64,000 nucleotides of DNA from contig NZ_JARZAE010000004.1 of the NCBI RefSeq assembly GCF_029892095.1, positions 4,154,001 through 4,218,000 on the forward strand, in the 5' to 3' direction. Numbering within the stretch: position 1 is the stretch's first letter; each line of letters starts with the position of its first letter. The DNA comes from Kitasatospora sp. MAP12-44. GTDB taxonomy: Bacteria > Actinomycetota > Actinomycetes > Streptomycetales > Streptomycetaceae. Of the stretch, positions 36,658 to 45,065 are shown piece by piece. The notes under the pieces are model-generated. The model searched no databases. It was not told the origin of the DNA and worked only from the letters and a program-made list of their open reading frames with translations. The translations under genes were made by a program, and so were the position numbers.

Positions 36658-37479
36658 GTGACCACTCCCGACCTCTCCGCCCCCACCCCCGGCCGCAGCG
36701 CGCGGCCGGTGCAGGTGGTCGCCCACCGCGGCTCCTCGGCGGCGCTCCCCGAACACACTCTGGTGGCCTACGGCCGGGCGCTGGAGGAGGGCGCGGACGC
36801 CGTCGAGTGCGACGTCCGGCTGACCGCGGACGGGCAGCTGGTCTGCGTCCACGACCGCGGCATCAGCCGGGTCTCGGACGGGCGGGGCGTGGTCTCCACG
36901 CTCACCCTGGCGGAGCTGGAGAGCCACGACTTCGGCTCCTGGAAGCAGGCCGGCCCCGAGGCGGACGGCGCCCGGGTGCTGCGTCTGGAGAGCCTGCTGG
37001 AGCTGGTGGCCGACTGCGGCCGCCGGGTGGACCTGGCCATCGAGACCAAGCACCCGGTGCGCTACCGCGGCCGGGTGGAGGCCGAGCTGCTCCGGATGCT
37101 GGACCGCTTCAAGATCGTCGGCAATCCGGACGAGGCCCCCGACCGGGCGCACGCGCGGATCATGAGCTTCTCCGGCCTGGCGCTGGGCCGGGTGCGGGCG
37201 GCCGCGCCGGACTTCCCCCGAGTGTTCCTCTTCGAGCACGCGCTGCTGCCGCGGCTGTGGCGCGGCCAGGGCCTGCCGGGCGGCGCGGTGATCGCCGGGC
37301 CGGGCATCGAACTCATCCGCAAGCAGCCGGAGTTGGTGACCAGGCTGCGCGCCGCGGGGCACCGGGTGCACGTCTGGACGGTGGACCGGCCCGAGGACGT
37401 CGAACTCTGCCTGGAGCTCGGTGTGGAGGCGATCATCACCAACCGCCCACGCGATGTGCTGGAGCAGTTGGGCCGCTGA
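36658..37479 (+). CDS. Glycerophosphodiester phosphodiesterase
   Basis: A 273-residue TIM-barrel enzyme hydrolysing glycerophosphodiesters to glycerol-3-phosphate and an alcohol. VVAHRGSSAALPEHTLVAY carries the catalytic His and a metal Glu, VECDVRLTADGQLVCVHD the Glu/Asp ligands and second His, and LAIETKHP a further Glu. HVWTVDRPEDVE and EAIITNRP close the barrel. No signal peptide is seen, so it is cytoplasmic. The GTG start follows the permease by 64 bp. GGAAC is the only weak ribosome site. Confidence 0.93.
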   Translation: MTTPDLSAPTPGRSARPVQVVAHRGSSAALPEHTLVAYGRALEEGADAVECDVRLTADGQLVCVHDRGISRVSDGRGVVSTLTLAELESHDFGSWKQAGPEADGARVLRLESLLELVADCGRRVDLAIETKHPVRYRGRVEAELLRMLDRFKIVGNPDEAPDRAHARIMSFSGLALGRVRAAAPDFPRVFLFEHALLPRLWRGQGLPGGAVIAGPGIELIRKQPELVTRLRAAGHRVHVWTVDRPEDVELCLELGVEAIITNRPRDVLEQLGR

Positions 37480-37772
37480 CGGCGGCAGGCAGGCGGCAGG
37501 CAGTCGGTGGGGCGGGCGGCGGGCCCGGAGCGCGCTGACCGGCGCGCGAGTTGGCGTACGCGGGCGCGGGCAGGGGTGGCGCGAGCGGCCCGGCGTACGG
37601 ATTCCCGCTCCCCCCGATTGACGCAGGGTAAGCAGTGAATCACCTTTTGCACACAGCGTGTTGCTGCTCCGCAAGCGTTCCACAATTGACGCGCCACGAT
37701 CGAGTTCAGCCTGTTTCCGGCGCATTCCCCCGGGGCATCCATCCCTCGGCAAGCGCTGAAGGAGGTCCGGGG

Positions 37773-38528
37773 GTGGCGTTGATGGTGGCGCGCGAAGTGC
37801 CGACTTCATCGACCATGGCGGTGCCGCACGGTCCGGCCAGTGTCGGGGCCGCACGGCGCCGACTGCGGCGAGATCTGGGCGACCACGAGGTGCCCGATAC
37901 CGTCATCGATGACGCGGTTCTGATCCTTTCCGAACTACTCAGTAATTCATGCCGCTATGCGCGGCCGCTGGGCCCTTTGCTCGATCTCGACGGGGGGGCG
38001 TCAGTCGAATTCGGCGAGCTGCGGCACGATTTGCCGAACGGGGTGAACTCGCCGAACGCGGTGAACTCCGCGAACGCCGCCGCGCGCCCCGCGCACGGCG
38101 CGCGCTCCTCCCGCGGCGCGCGCGCGGTGAATCCGGTAGCGGCCGCCCGCTCGGCCGTGGCGACGGACAGCCGTGCGGAGAGTTCCGACGACCTCCCGCG
38201 CGAGCACACCGACCGCGACGACAACCGCGGCGAGCACACCGAACCGGACGACCCGGGCGGCGTGCTGGTGCGCTGGCAGATGCACACCGACGGCCTGCTG
38301 ACCCTGGAGGTCACCGACGGCGGCGCGCCGACCAGACCGCTGCCGGCCAGCCCCTCGCTCACCGCCAAGGGCGGCCGCGGGCTGAGCATCGTCGGCGAGC
38401 TGGCGGCCGACTGGGGAGTCCGGGACGCGCCGGGCGAGGTGACGGTCTGGGCGGCGCTCCCCGCCTACACCGGGCACAGCGCCGCGGCGGGCGCGGAGCA
38501 CGACGCCGAGCACGCACGCTCGGCTTAG
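37773..38528 (+). CDS. RsbW-like ATP-binding protein (GHKL) with a long insert
   Basis: A 251-residue protein of the anti-sigma-factor kinase-like group. The N-terminal block VGAARRRLRRDLGDHEVP and the N-box ILSELLSNSCRYA are followed by an unusual low-complexity insert of about 90 residues (NGVNSPNAVNSANAAARPA and others). The ATP-lid part then has LEVTDGGAPTRPLP and GGRGLSIVGELAADWG. AAGGAGG lies 7 nt before the GTG. The 293 bp upstream contain TTGACG at 37687 but no certain promoter. It is a candidate partner for SigF-type factors such as the two at 3-5 kb, or of the PP2C phosphatase at 41 kb. Confidence 0.85.
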   Translation: MALMVAREVPTSSTMAVPHGPASVGAARRRLRRDLGDHEVPDTVIDDAVLILSELLSNSCRYARPLGPLLDLDGGASVEFGELRHDLPNGVNSPNAVNSANAAARPAHGARSSRGARAVNPVAAARSAVATDSRAESSDDLPREHTDRDDNRGEHTEPDDPGGVLVRWQMHTDGLLTLEVTDGGAPTRPLPASPSLTAKGGRGLSIVGELAADWGVRDAPGEVTVWAALPAYTGHSAAAGAEHDAEHARSA

Positions 38529-38540
38529 CGCCTGGGCACG

Positions 38541-38632
38541 GGTCGGAGCGGGTCGGGGCGGGTCGGGGCGGGTCGGGGCGGGTCGGGGTCGGGGCGGGTC
38601 GGGGCGGGTCGGGGTCGGGGCGGGTCGGCGCG
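38541..38632. repeat. G-rich tandem decamer array
   Basis: About eight copies of the 10-bp unit GGTCGGGGCG lie in tandem, with two extra GGTCGG hexamers inserted and variant end copies. It fills the gap between the RsbW-like gene and the SEC-C gene. One unit equals roughly one helical turn. Runs of four G at short intervals could form quadruplexes in the coding-strand RNA or DNA. Confidence 0.9.
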
Positions 38633-38703
38633 AATCGGGCCGAGGGGCAAATCTCAGTAGGCTGCCCCGGAGACAGAGACCACCGTCCCGGGAGAGCCGC
38701 ACC

Positions 38704-39687
38704 ATGGCCAAGAAGGCCGCCAAGAAGTCGCCCCAGCAGAGCCGCACCGCCGCGCCGACCGGCACCGTCCCCGTCGTCGGGGCCCGCGAGGACTGCCCCT
38801 GCGGCTCCGGCCGCCGCTACAAGGCCTGCCACGGCCGCGAAGCCGCGCACGCCGTCCAGGAGCTGGTGCACCGTCCGTTCGAGGGACTCCCGGGTGAGGC
38901 CGACTGGGTGGCGTTGCGCGAGCTGGTGCCGGCCGCCACCGTGCCGCTGAAGCTGACGGCCGCCGCGCTCGCGGGTGCCGACGGCGACGTCCCGTCCGTG
39001 GCACTGGCGACCGTGCTGCCGCTGGCCTGGCCGGCGCTGCGCCGCCCCGACGGGTCGATCCTGCTCGGCCTGCAGACCCAGTCCTCCTCCGGCGACCTCA
39101 GCCGCGACCTGGCCGACGCCCTGGTGGAGGCCCTGGTGACCGCCCCCGGCACGCCGGTGCCGACCCGCCGGGCCTCCGCCGAGGGCCCGCGCCTGCAGGA
39201 ACTGCTGGACCTGGAGGCCGAGTTCGTCCCGGCCGTGCACACCGGGTTCGAGTTCTGGCTGGAGGACGCGGAGTCCGCCACCGGCGAGGTGGCCGCCTCC
39301 CTGGAGCGCGCCAACGCCTCGGCGATCCCCACCGAGAAGCTCACCGGCGTGGAGTCCTCGTACTGGTGCAGCACCCCGGAGAAGAACCACCTGCGCTGGG
39401 TGATGACTGTCCCCGAGGAGCAGCTGCTGGACGCGCTGGCGCGGCTCTCGGCGGCCGGCGAGTCCTCGCTGGGCGAGGGCACCAAGCTGGTCGGCTCGTT
39501 CCGCGCGCACGGCCTGCTGGTGCCGGTCTGGGACCTGCCGGTGGCGATGTCGGCCGCCGACTGCGAGAAGCCGGCGGCGGCCTTCGCCGAGCGCCTGGCC
39601 GCCACGCTGGCGGCTCCCGCACCGCTGACGGCGGACGAGCGCAAGGCGCGCGCCAACCTGGTGAACCGTCAGGTCACGCTCAACTGA
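38704..39687 (+). CDS. DUF5926-like protein with SEC-C zinc motif
   Basis: A 327-residue protein. A Lys-rich start (MAKKAAKKSPQQS) is followed by the SEC-C zinc-binding motif EDCPCGSGRRYKACHGR (residues 30-46). A folded region without membrane segments follows (GEADWVALRELVPAA, PEKNHLRWVMTVP). The combination matches a conserved actinobacterial family that I know as DUF5926. SEC-C motifs bind zinc and often mediate contacts with the ribosome or SecB, but the role here is unknown. Start: the ATG at 38704 preceded by GGGAGAGCC. A TAGGCT box (38658) may belong to its promoter. Confidence 0.85.
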   Translation: MAKKAAKKSPQQSRTAAPTGTVPVVGAREDCPCGSGRRYKACHGREAAHAVQELVHRPFEGLPGEADWVALRELVPAATVPLKLTAAALAGADGDVPSVALATVLPLAWPALRRPDGSILLGLQTQSSSGDLSRDLADALVEALVTAPGTPVPTRRASAEGPRLQELLDLEAEFVPAVHTGFEFWLEDAESATGEVAASLERANASAIPTEKLTGVESSYWCSTPEKNHLRWVMTVPEEQLLDALARLSAAGESSLGEGTKLVGSFRAHGLLVPVWDLPVAMSAADCEKPAAAFAERLAATLAAPAPLTADERKARANLVNRQVTLN

Positions 39688-39747
39688 CGGAACCTGGCGC
39701 AGTGTGATCGACATCGGTCATCCGACGTGATACCGGTCACACCTGGC

Positions 39748-39779
39748 CCGGCGGGCCCGAAATCTCGGGCGCCGGGCCG
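39748..39779. terminator. Hairpin after the SEC-C gene
   Basis: GGCCCGGCG and CCCGA pair with TCGGG and CGCCGGGCC, with a two-base bulge and a short loop. It lies in the gap between two convergent genes and can serve both. Confidence 0.6.
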
Positions 39780-39813
39780 CGCGGGGAAATTGGCTACGGC
39801 GCCAATCCTTGTT

Positions 39814-39827
39814 ACTGTTTAAACAGT
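39814..39827. promoter_or_regulatory. ACTGTTTAAACAGT perfect palindrome
   Basis: A 14-bp AT-rich perfect palindrome stands inside a very GC-rich convergent intergenic region, 20 bp after a second inverted repeat (ATTGGC/GCCAAT at 39789-39806). Its form suggests a homodimer-binding site. No regulator can be named, and no gene start lies close by on either strand. Confidence 0.4.
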
Positions 39828-39946
39828 CCGGTCGCTGGTGCATCCCCCGTCGCCAGCGGCCGGATCTTCAATTTCCGGGGCCGTGCCCATCGGAGAACGC
39901 GCCGAAGACCCCGCCGGACACCGGCCGGCAGGCCGCCGCCAGGCCC

Positions 39947-40663
39947 TCAGTACGCCAGTCGAGTCCCGTCCGGCGCCGCCGTTCCGGCCGCGAGCAAGGG
40001 CTCCAGCAAGGCCGTCACGGCCGGCAGCCGCACACCCCCGCCCGGCAGCGCCACCGGCCGCCGCACCCAGCGCACCGCCTCCCGGCCGCCCTCCCCCAGG
40101 CGCGAGGGCGGCAGCACCAGATAGCCGCCGGGCCCGTGGTACCGCACCGAGCTCGGCACCCGCCCCGGCCCGCCACCGGGCAGCAGGGTCTCCTCCTGCG
40201 CCACCAGCAGCTCCGCCAACTCGGGGTAGGAGTACGGCGCGACCAGCAGCGCGTAGCGGCTCGCCGTCGCCAGCACCGGACCGGACGGCACCCGCAGTGC
40301 GTCCAGGTAGTCGAGCACCCGGGCACCCGCCACGGCCGGCAGGCTGACGGCCGCCACCGCGCCGCCGGTGGCGACGATCAGCGACGCCTGCGGGCTCAGC
40401 CGCTCCCACCACCAACGCACCATCCGTGCCTCGGTGGTGGCCGCCAGCAGCGGGTGCTCGTCCGGGTGCGCGCCGGGCACGGCGCAGACCGGGTTGCCGC
40501 ACGAGCAGGAGAGCGCGCACTGCGCACCGTCCGGCTCGCGCTCCACCACGACCGCCCCGGGGACCACCGGCCAGCGCCACCGCTCGACGCAGGTCAACGC
40601 CGCCTGGAGCAGCGCCTGCCGGTTCCTGCGGTGTCTTCCGGACATCTCGGACATCTCACGCAT
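39947..40663 (-). CDS. Primase/polymerase (AEP)-domain protein
   Basis: A 238-residue protein resembling the bifunctional DNA primase/polymerase (Prim-Pol) N-terminal domain family common in actinobacteria. CVERWRWPVVPGAVV, CSCGNPVCAVPGAHPDEHP (Cys/His cluster), ARMVRWWWERLSPQASLIVATG and LLVAPYSYPELAELL are typical blocks. There is no helicase domain, so it is the stand-alone chromosomal form. The catalytic acidic pair is not obvious, and an inactive or regulatory form is possible. The start ATG has GGAAAGGAA upstream. It lies divergent from the PP2C phosphatase gene. Confidence 0.75.
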   Translation of the reverse strand: MREMSEMSGRHRRNRQALLQAALTCVERWRWPVVPGAVVVEREPDGAQCALSCSCGNPVCAVPGAHPDEHPLLAATTEARMVRWWWERLSPQASLIVATGGAVAAVSLPAVAGARVLDYLDALRVPSGPVLATASRYALLVAPYSYPELAELLVAQEETLLPGGGPGRVPSSVRYHGPGGYLVLPPSRLGEGGREAVRWVRRPVALPGGGVRLPAVTALLEPLLAAGTAAPDGTRLAY

Positions 40664-41158
40664 GAGCGCTCGTTCCTTTCCGGGACCATCGGGGGAGCAC
40701 GACTGTCGAGACCTGACCTGACGCGGCCGGGGAACCGCAGGTTTGCTCATGTGGCACCGCACCGCGACGGACGCGCGCCGGGCGGCCTGCCATGCCGCGG
40801 ACGCGCCCCTGGAACGAGAATCCCTCATGCGACCGAATGGACGCCTTCCGGCACCCTCCGGTTCCACCGTACGAGTGAGTGACTTCTGGTCAACAGCGTT
40901 GCCGGGCGGGGGACCCCTACGATCCGGGCAGGGTCCGGCAGCCTCTCGTTGGCTTGTGCCCGCATCCCGGGTGCTCCATTCCGCACAACTCCGCACGGTC
41001 GGCCCGGCGCCCGGCGCAGAACCAGCCATCCGGCGGGGGTCCGATCCTGGACACGCGCCAACCGTCCTGTGTAGAAGTGGGGCACTACGAGTGGTTTGGC
41101 AGGTCTCACCCCTCGGGGTTGTCCGGGTGACAGGTACCACAGCGCTGGGAGTTGCGGC
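40664..41158. other. Divergent intergenic region
   Basis: This 495-bp stretch between the primase-domain gene and the PP2C gene has no convincing gene; open frames across it are Arg/Ala/Pro-rich and lack starts with ribosome sites. It probably holds the promoters for both neighbours, of which one is listed separately. Confidence 0.5.
41048..41077 (+). promoter_or_regulatory. Possible vegetative promoter of the PP2C gene
   Basis: TGGACA (41048-41053) and TAGAAG (41072-41077) are 18 bp apart, close to the streptomycete HrdB pattern TTGACN/TAGRRT. Transcription from it would leave a leader of about 75 nt. Confidence 0.35.
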
Positions 41159-42769
41159 ATGAGTGACAACCATCCGTCCGCCGCCGGTGGTGGCGGCGGT
41201 GGTGCGGGCAGCGGCGCTCCGGACCTGACCGCCGCCACACTGACCACCCTGCTGGACTCCGGCGCCCCGCTGCTCGGTCCGCCGCCGCACTCCCCCGCCG
41301 TCCACCGACCGACCGAGCAGCCCACCACCGGCCGGGCGGCCGAGCCGGCTGACGCCCCGTCCGACGGCGGGATCGGCAGCGGGCGGGTCGGCACGCTCGA
41401 CGGCGGAATCGACGAGCGGCTCGACGGCCGGCTCGCCGCCCTCGACTGGCTGGCCCGGCACACCGAGCGGCTGGCCGGGGCGCGCGGCCTCGACGCCACC
41501 CTGACCACTCTGCTGGACTCCGGTGCCAGCCTGCTGGGCGCCGGGCGCGCCCTGCTGGTCCCGATCGCGCGCGACTGCGCCGACGCCGGACGCCCGCAGC
41601 CGACCCACGGCACCATGGTCGGCCTGGCCCTGGACCGGGCGGCGCTCGGCGCCCTGGAGACCGTCCCGACCGAGCAGGGCCCGTTCGCCGGCCTGCTGCG
41701 CGCGTTCGACCGCCCCGAGCAGCTGCTGCATCCAGATCTCACCGCTGATCTCACTGCTGACCTCTCCGCCGACCTCGATGACGACCTCGCCGACCCGACG
41801 CTCGGCCCGCGCTTTCGCGAGGTCGCCGCGAGCCTGGGCATCGGCGCCTGCTTCGCGCTGCCGCTGGCCACCGAGGAGGACGGCCCGCTCGGCGCGGCCG
41901 TCTGGTTCTACGAGCAGCCCACCGTGCCCGGCCGCGAGCAGCAGGAGCTGGCCCGCCGCTACTGCGCCTTCGCCGCCCCGCTGCTGGCCGGCCGCCTCGA
42001 CGCGGACCGCCGCCGGCGCTCCACCGAGGCGCTGCGCCGCGGCCTGCTGCCCGACCACCTGCCGTATGTGCCCGGGCTGCGGCTGGCCGCCCGCTGGGTG
42101 CCGGCCGGTCTGGACCTCTCGGCGGGCAGCGACTGGTACGACGCGATCGCGCTGCCGGACGGTTCGGTCGGGCTGAGTGTCGGCAGCGTCTCCGGTGACG
42201 GCCCGGGGGCCGGGCCGGGCTCGGCGCCCGGCGCGGCGACCGCGATGGGCCGGGTCCGGGCCGCGCTGCGGGCGTACGCGGTGCTGGAGGGCGAGGACCC
42301 GGTCTCCGTCCTCGGCGACCTGGAGCTGCTGCTCAAGACCACCGAACCGGCCCGCACCGCGACCGCCGTCTACGCCTGCGTGGAGCCCGCCGAGCGGCGG
42401 ATCGCGCTGGCCGGCGCGGGCCACTGCCCGCCGCTGCTGGTCACCCGCTACGGCGCCGAGTTCGTCGAGACCTCGCTCTCCGCCCCGCTCGGCATGCTGG
42501 CCTGCTGGGAGGCGCCCGGCGTCGAGCTGAACGCCGAGCGCGGCGACCTGCTGCTGCTCTACACCGAGGGTCTGGCCCGGCGCTGCGGCAGCACCCTGCA
42601 CGCGGGCCAGGCCAACCTGCGCAAGGCCGCCGCGGACGCCCCGCGCGAGGTCCGGCAGGACCCGGACCGGCTCTGCGCACACCTGCTGACCAGCTGCGTC
42701 GGCAGCGGTGACGAGGCCGCCTGCGGCGCGACCGACGACCTGGTGCTGCTCGCCGCGCGCTTCGAGTAG
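41159..42769 (+). CDS. PP2C-type serine/threonine phosphatase (SpoIIE/RsbU family) with GAF-like domain
   Basis: A 536-residue protein. A disordered N-terminus (1-90) is followed by a GAF-like sensor part (about 95-280) and the SpoIIE phosphatase domain (about 285-535). RRGLLPDHLPYVPGLRLAARW and SAGSDWYDAIALPDGSVGLSVG are the opening of the domain, with metal Asp in DWYDA; AGHCPPLLVTRYG, GDLLLLYTEGL and CGATDDLVLLA complete it. Such enzymes dephosphorylate anti-anti-sigma factors. The block ATLTTLLDSGA occurs twice (near residues 24 and 113). A GGGAG precedes the ATG. No sigma-regulator gene adjoins; the RsbW-like protein lies 3 kb away. Confidence 0.9.
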   Translation: MSDNHPSAAGGGGGGAGSGAPDLTAATLTTLLDSGAPLLGPPPHSPAVHRPTEQPTTGRAAEPADAPSDGGIGSGRVGTLDGGIDERLDGRLAALDWLARHTERLAGARGLDATLTTLLDSGASLLGAGRALLVPIARDCADAGRPQPTHGTMVGLALDRAALGALETVPTEQGPFAGLLRAFDRPEQLLHPDLTADLTADLSADLDDDLADPTLGPRFREVAASLGIGACFALPLATEEDGPLGAAVWFYEQPTVPGREQQELARRYCAFAAPLLAGRLDADRRRRSTEALRRGLLPDHLPYVPGLRLAARWVPAGLDLSAGSDWYDAIALPDGSVGLSVGSVSGDGPGAGPGSAPGAATAMGRVRAALRAYAVLEGEDPVSVLGDLELLLKTTEPARTATAVYACVEPAERRIALAGAGHCPPLLVTRYGAEFVETSLSAPLGMLACWEAPGVELNAERGDLLLLYTEGLARRCGSTLHAGQANLRKAAADAPREVRQDPDRLCAHLLTSCVGSGDEAACGATDDLVLLAARFE

Positions 42770-42898
42770 CCGCCGGGAGGACCAGGACCTGCCGAACGGA
42801 TGATCGGCCTGGCGTCCGTACCATGGGACGCACGGCCGCCCCACCGCGTCGCGATCCGATGCGTCCGAGGCGGCAAGAATCGCAAGGAGGCGACGTAC

Positions 42899-44404
42899 GT
42901 GACCGAGGACCGTACCCCGGCAGCGGCCGAGAACCCCGAGGGGGCCGGCATCGAGCAGACCGAGGCCGAGCAGCCCATCAAGGGCCGCAAGAACGGCCTG
43001 TACCCCGAGGTGTCCGACGAGCTCGCCGCGTCGATGAAGTCCGGTTGGGCCGACACCGAGCTGCGCGGCCTGCAGCCGATCCCGCAGGCCTCCTACGCCG
43101 CCGCGCGCCGCGCCGCGCTGAGCGCCGAGTACCCCGGCGAGCGGATCGTGGTGCCGGCCGGCAACCTGCGCACCCGCTCCAACGACACCGAGTACTCCTT
43201 CCGTGCCGCCAGCGAGTACGTGCACCTCACCGGCAACCAGAGCGAGGACGCGGTGCTGGTGCTGGAGCCGCTCGCGGCCGGCGGCCACCAGGCGACGGTG
43301 TACCTGCTGCCCCGCTCCAACCGCGAGAACGGCGAGTTCTGGCTGGACGGCCAGGGCGAGCTGTGGGTCGGGCGCCGCAACAGCCTGACCGAGGCCGAGC
43401 AGCTGCTCGGACTGCCGACCCGCGACGTGCGCAAGGCCGCCGAGGAGCTCAAGGCCGCGGACAGCGCCGTCCCCACCCGGATCGTGCGCGGCTACGACGC
43501 CGGCCTCGAAGCCGCCCTCGCGGACGTCTCGAACGCCGAGCGGGACGACGAGCTGAAGGTCTTCCTGAGCGGCCTGCGGCTGGTCAAGGACGACTGGGAG
43601 ATCGGCGAGCTGCGCGCCGCCTGTGACGCCACGGTCAACGGATTCACCGACGTGGTACGGGAGTTGGGCCAGGCTGTGGCCACCTCCGAGCGCTGGATCG
43701 AGGGCACCTTCTGGCGCCGCGCCCGGGTCGAGGGCAACGACATCGGCTACGGCTCGATCTGCGCCGCCGGCCCGCACGCCACCACCCTGCACTGGGTCCG
43801 CAACGACGGCGACGTGCGCCCCGGCGAGCTGCTGCTGCTGGACGCCGGCGTGGAGACGCACACCCTCTACACCGCCGACGTCACCCGCACGCTGCCGATC
43901 AACGGCACGTTCACGCCGCTGCAGCGCAAGATCTACGACGCCGTGTACGAGGCCCAGGAGGCCGGCATCGCGGCCGTCAAGCCGGGCGGCCGGTTCCGCG
44001 ACTTCCACGACGCCGCCCAGCGCGTGCTGGCCGAGCACCTGCTGGCCTGGGGTCTGCTGGACCCGCAGGTGTACGACGTCGAGAAGGTGCTCGAACTCGG
44101 TCTGCAGCGCCGCTGGACCCTGCACGGCACCGGCCACATGCTCGGCCTGGACGTCCACGACTGCGCCCACGCGCGCCGCGAGTCCTACGTGGAGACCGAG
44201 CTGGTGCCCGGCATGTGCCTCACCGTCGAGCCCGGCCTGTACTTCCAGCTGGACGACCTGACGGTCCCCGAGGAGTACCGCGGCATCGGTGTGCGGATCG
44301 AGGACGACATCCTGGTCACCGCCGACGGCAACGAGAACCTCTCGGCCGCGCTCCCGCGCCGGTCCGCCGAGGTCGAGGCGTGGATGGCCGGCCTGACCGG
44401 CTGA
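42899..44404 (+). CDS. Aminopeptidase P family (Xaa-Pro aminopeptidase)
   Basis: A 501-residue M24 metallopeptidase removing N-terminal residues before proline. The N-terminal creatinase-like domain (about 60-220) has the blocks SNDTEYSFRAASEYVHLTG and NGEFWLDGQGELWVG. The pita-bread domain shows all five metal ligands: Asp in LLLLDAGVE, Asp in YTADVTRT, His in HGTGHMLGLDVHD, Glu in TVEPGLY and Glu in GVRIEDDI. AAGGAGG lies 8 nt upstream of the GTG. Longer in-frame extensions are not conserved-looking. It is cytoplasmic. A hairpin overlapping the end of the convergent rhodanese gene closes the unit. Confidence 0.95.
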   Translation: MTEDRTPAAAENPEGAGIEQTEAEQPIKGRKNGLYPEVSDELAASMKSGWADTELRGLQPIPQASYAAARRAALSAEYPGERIVVPAGNLRTRSNDTEYSFRAASEYVHLTGNQSEDAVLVLEPLAAGGHQATVYLLPRSNRENGEFWLDGQGELWVGRRNSLTEAEQLLGLPTRDVRKAAEELKAADSAVPTRIVRGYDAGLEAALADVSNAERDDELKVFLSGLRLVKDDWEIGELRAACDATVNGFTDVVRELGQAVATSERWIEGTFWRRARVEGNDIGYGSICAAGPHATTLHWVRNDGDVRPGELLLLDAGVETHTLYTADVTRTLPINGTFTPLQRKIYDAVYEAQEAGIAAVKPGGRFRDFHDAAQRVLAEHLLAWGLLDPQVYDVEKVLELGLQRRWTLHGTGHMLGLDVHDCAHARRESYVETELVPGMCLTVEPGLYFQLDDLTVPEEYRGIGVRIEDDILVTADGNENLSAALPRRSAEVEAWMAGLTG

Positions 44405-44425
44405 CCCACCCCACGCAGCGCGCCT

Positions 44426-44462
44426 GCTGATGCCCGGGCCCCGCGGGGAGCCGGGCATCAGC
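44426..44462. terminator. Hairpin between convergent genes
   Basis: A 12-bp stem GCTGATGCCCGG/CCGGGCATCAGC encloses a small inner CCCCGCGGGG fold. Its right arm overlaps the last codons of the rhodanese gene. Confidence 0.75.
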
Positions 44463-44931
44463 ACACCAGGCCGAGATCGGCCGGGGTGGCGGTGGCGGGG
44501 TCCACCGGGCGGCGGCCCTCGGTCGGCCAGCCCTCGCGGATCCAGTACTCCAGGCCGCCGATCATCTCCTTGACCTCGCGGCCCAGCGCGGCGAGCTTCA
44601 TCGCGCCCTTGGTGGAGCCGTTGCAGGCCGGGCCCCAGCAGTAGACGACCAGCAGACCGGCCGGCAGTTCGGCGACCCGCTCCGGGGTGATCTCGGCCAG
44701 CGGCAGGCTGATCGCGCCGGGCAGGTGGGTCTTGCGGTGGGCGCCCTCGATCCGGACGTCCAACAGGGTGAAGTCCTGCGCGGTGCCGTGCTGCGCGGCG
44801 TCGCGCATCGCGTACCAGACGTCCGCCGGGTCGGCCTGGCAGCCGAGGCGCTCGGCGAAGAAGGCGAAGGCCCGCTCGGGGGAGGCGGCCGGGATCGCGG
44901 TCACGGGCGAGAGAGCAGCAGAGGTGGTCAT
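44458..44931 (-). CDS. Rhodanese-like domain protein
   Basis: A 157-residue single-domain sulfurtransferase. TLLDVRIEGAHRKTHLPGAI is the typical rhodanese CH2A-like region. The active-site loop is YCWGPACNGSTKGAMKLA with two candidate Cys, the first at the usual position. The C-terminal GLEYWIREGWP is also typical. AGGAG lies 7 nt before the ATG. It is divergent from a GlxA-type regulator with a 134-bp shared region and is a likely target of that regulator, as such pairs are common in streptomycetes. Confidence 0.92.
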   Translation of the reverse strand: MTTSAALSPVTAIPAASPERAFAFFAERLGCQADPADVWYAMRDAAQHGTAQDFTLLDVRIEGAHRKTHLPGAISLPLAEITPERVAELPAGLLVVYCWGPACNGSTKGAMKLAALGREVKEMIGGLEYWIREGWPTEGRRPVDPATATPADLGLVC

Positions 44932-45010
44932 CTTCGGTCTCCTGACGGGCATTTGCGGGTACGTCCTGGCGATGAGTCGATCTTCCGCCGGACAGGCCAC
45001 CTCCCGACAG

Positions 45011-45046
45011 TGGCGCTAACGACTACACTCGCCAATATCTCGCCAA
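45011..45046. promoter_or_regulatory. CGCCAA repeats in the rhodanese/GlxA divergent region
   Basis: CGCCAA occurs at 45030-45035 and 45041-45046 (11 bp, one helical turn apart), with an inverted TGGCG at 45011. TACACT at 45024 could be the -10 box of the regulator gene. AraC-type proteins often bind direct half-sites one or two turns apart, so this is a plausible operator for the adjacent regulator. Confidence 0.4.
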
Positions 45047-45065
45047 GCACAGCAGGGGGTCCCCG

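Noticed and set aside
38541-38632. Possible CRISPR-like array
   Set aside because: The units are directly adjacent decamers without spacers.
39947-44464. A 1505-codon open frame on the minus strand across the PP2C and aminopeptidase genes
   Set aside because: Only its last 238 codons (primase-domain gene) have protein-like composition. The rest is the antisense of well-supported plus-strand genes.
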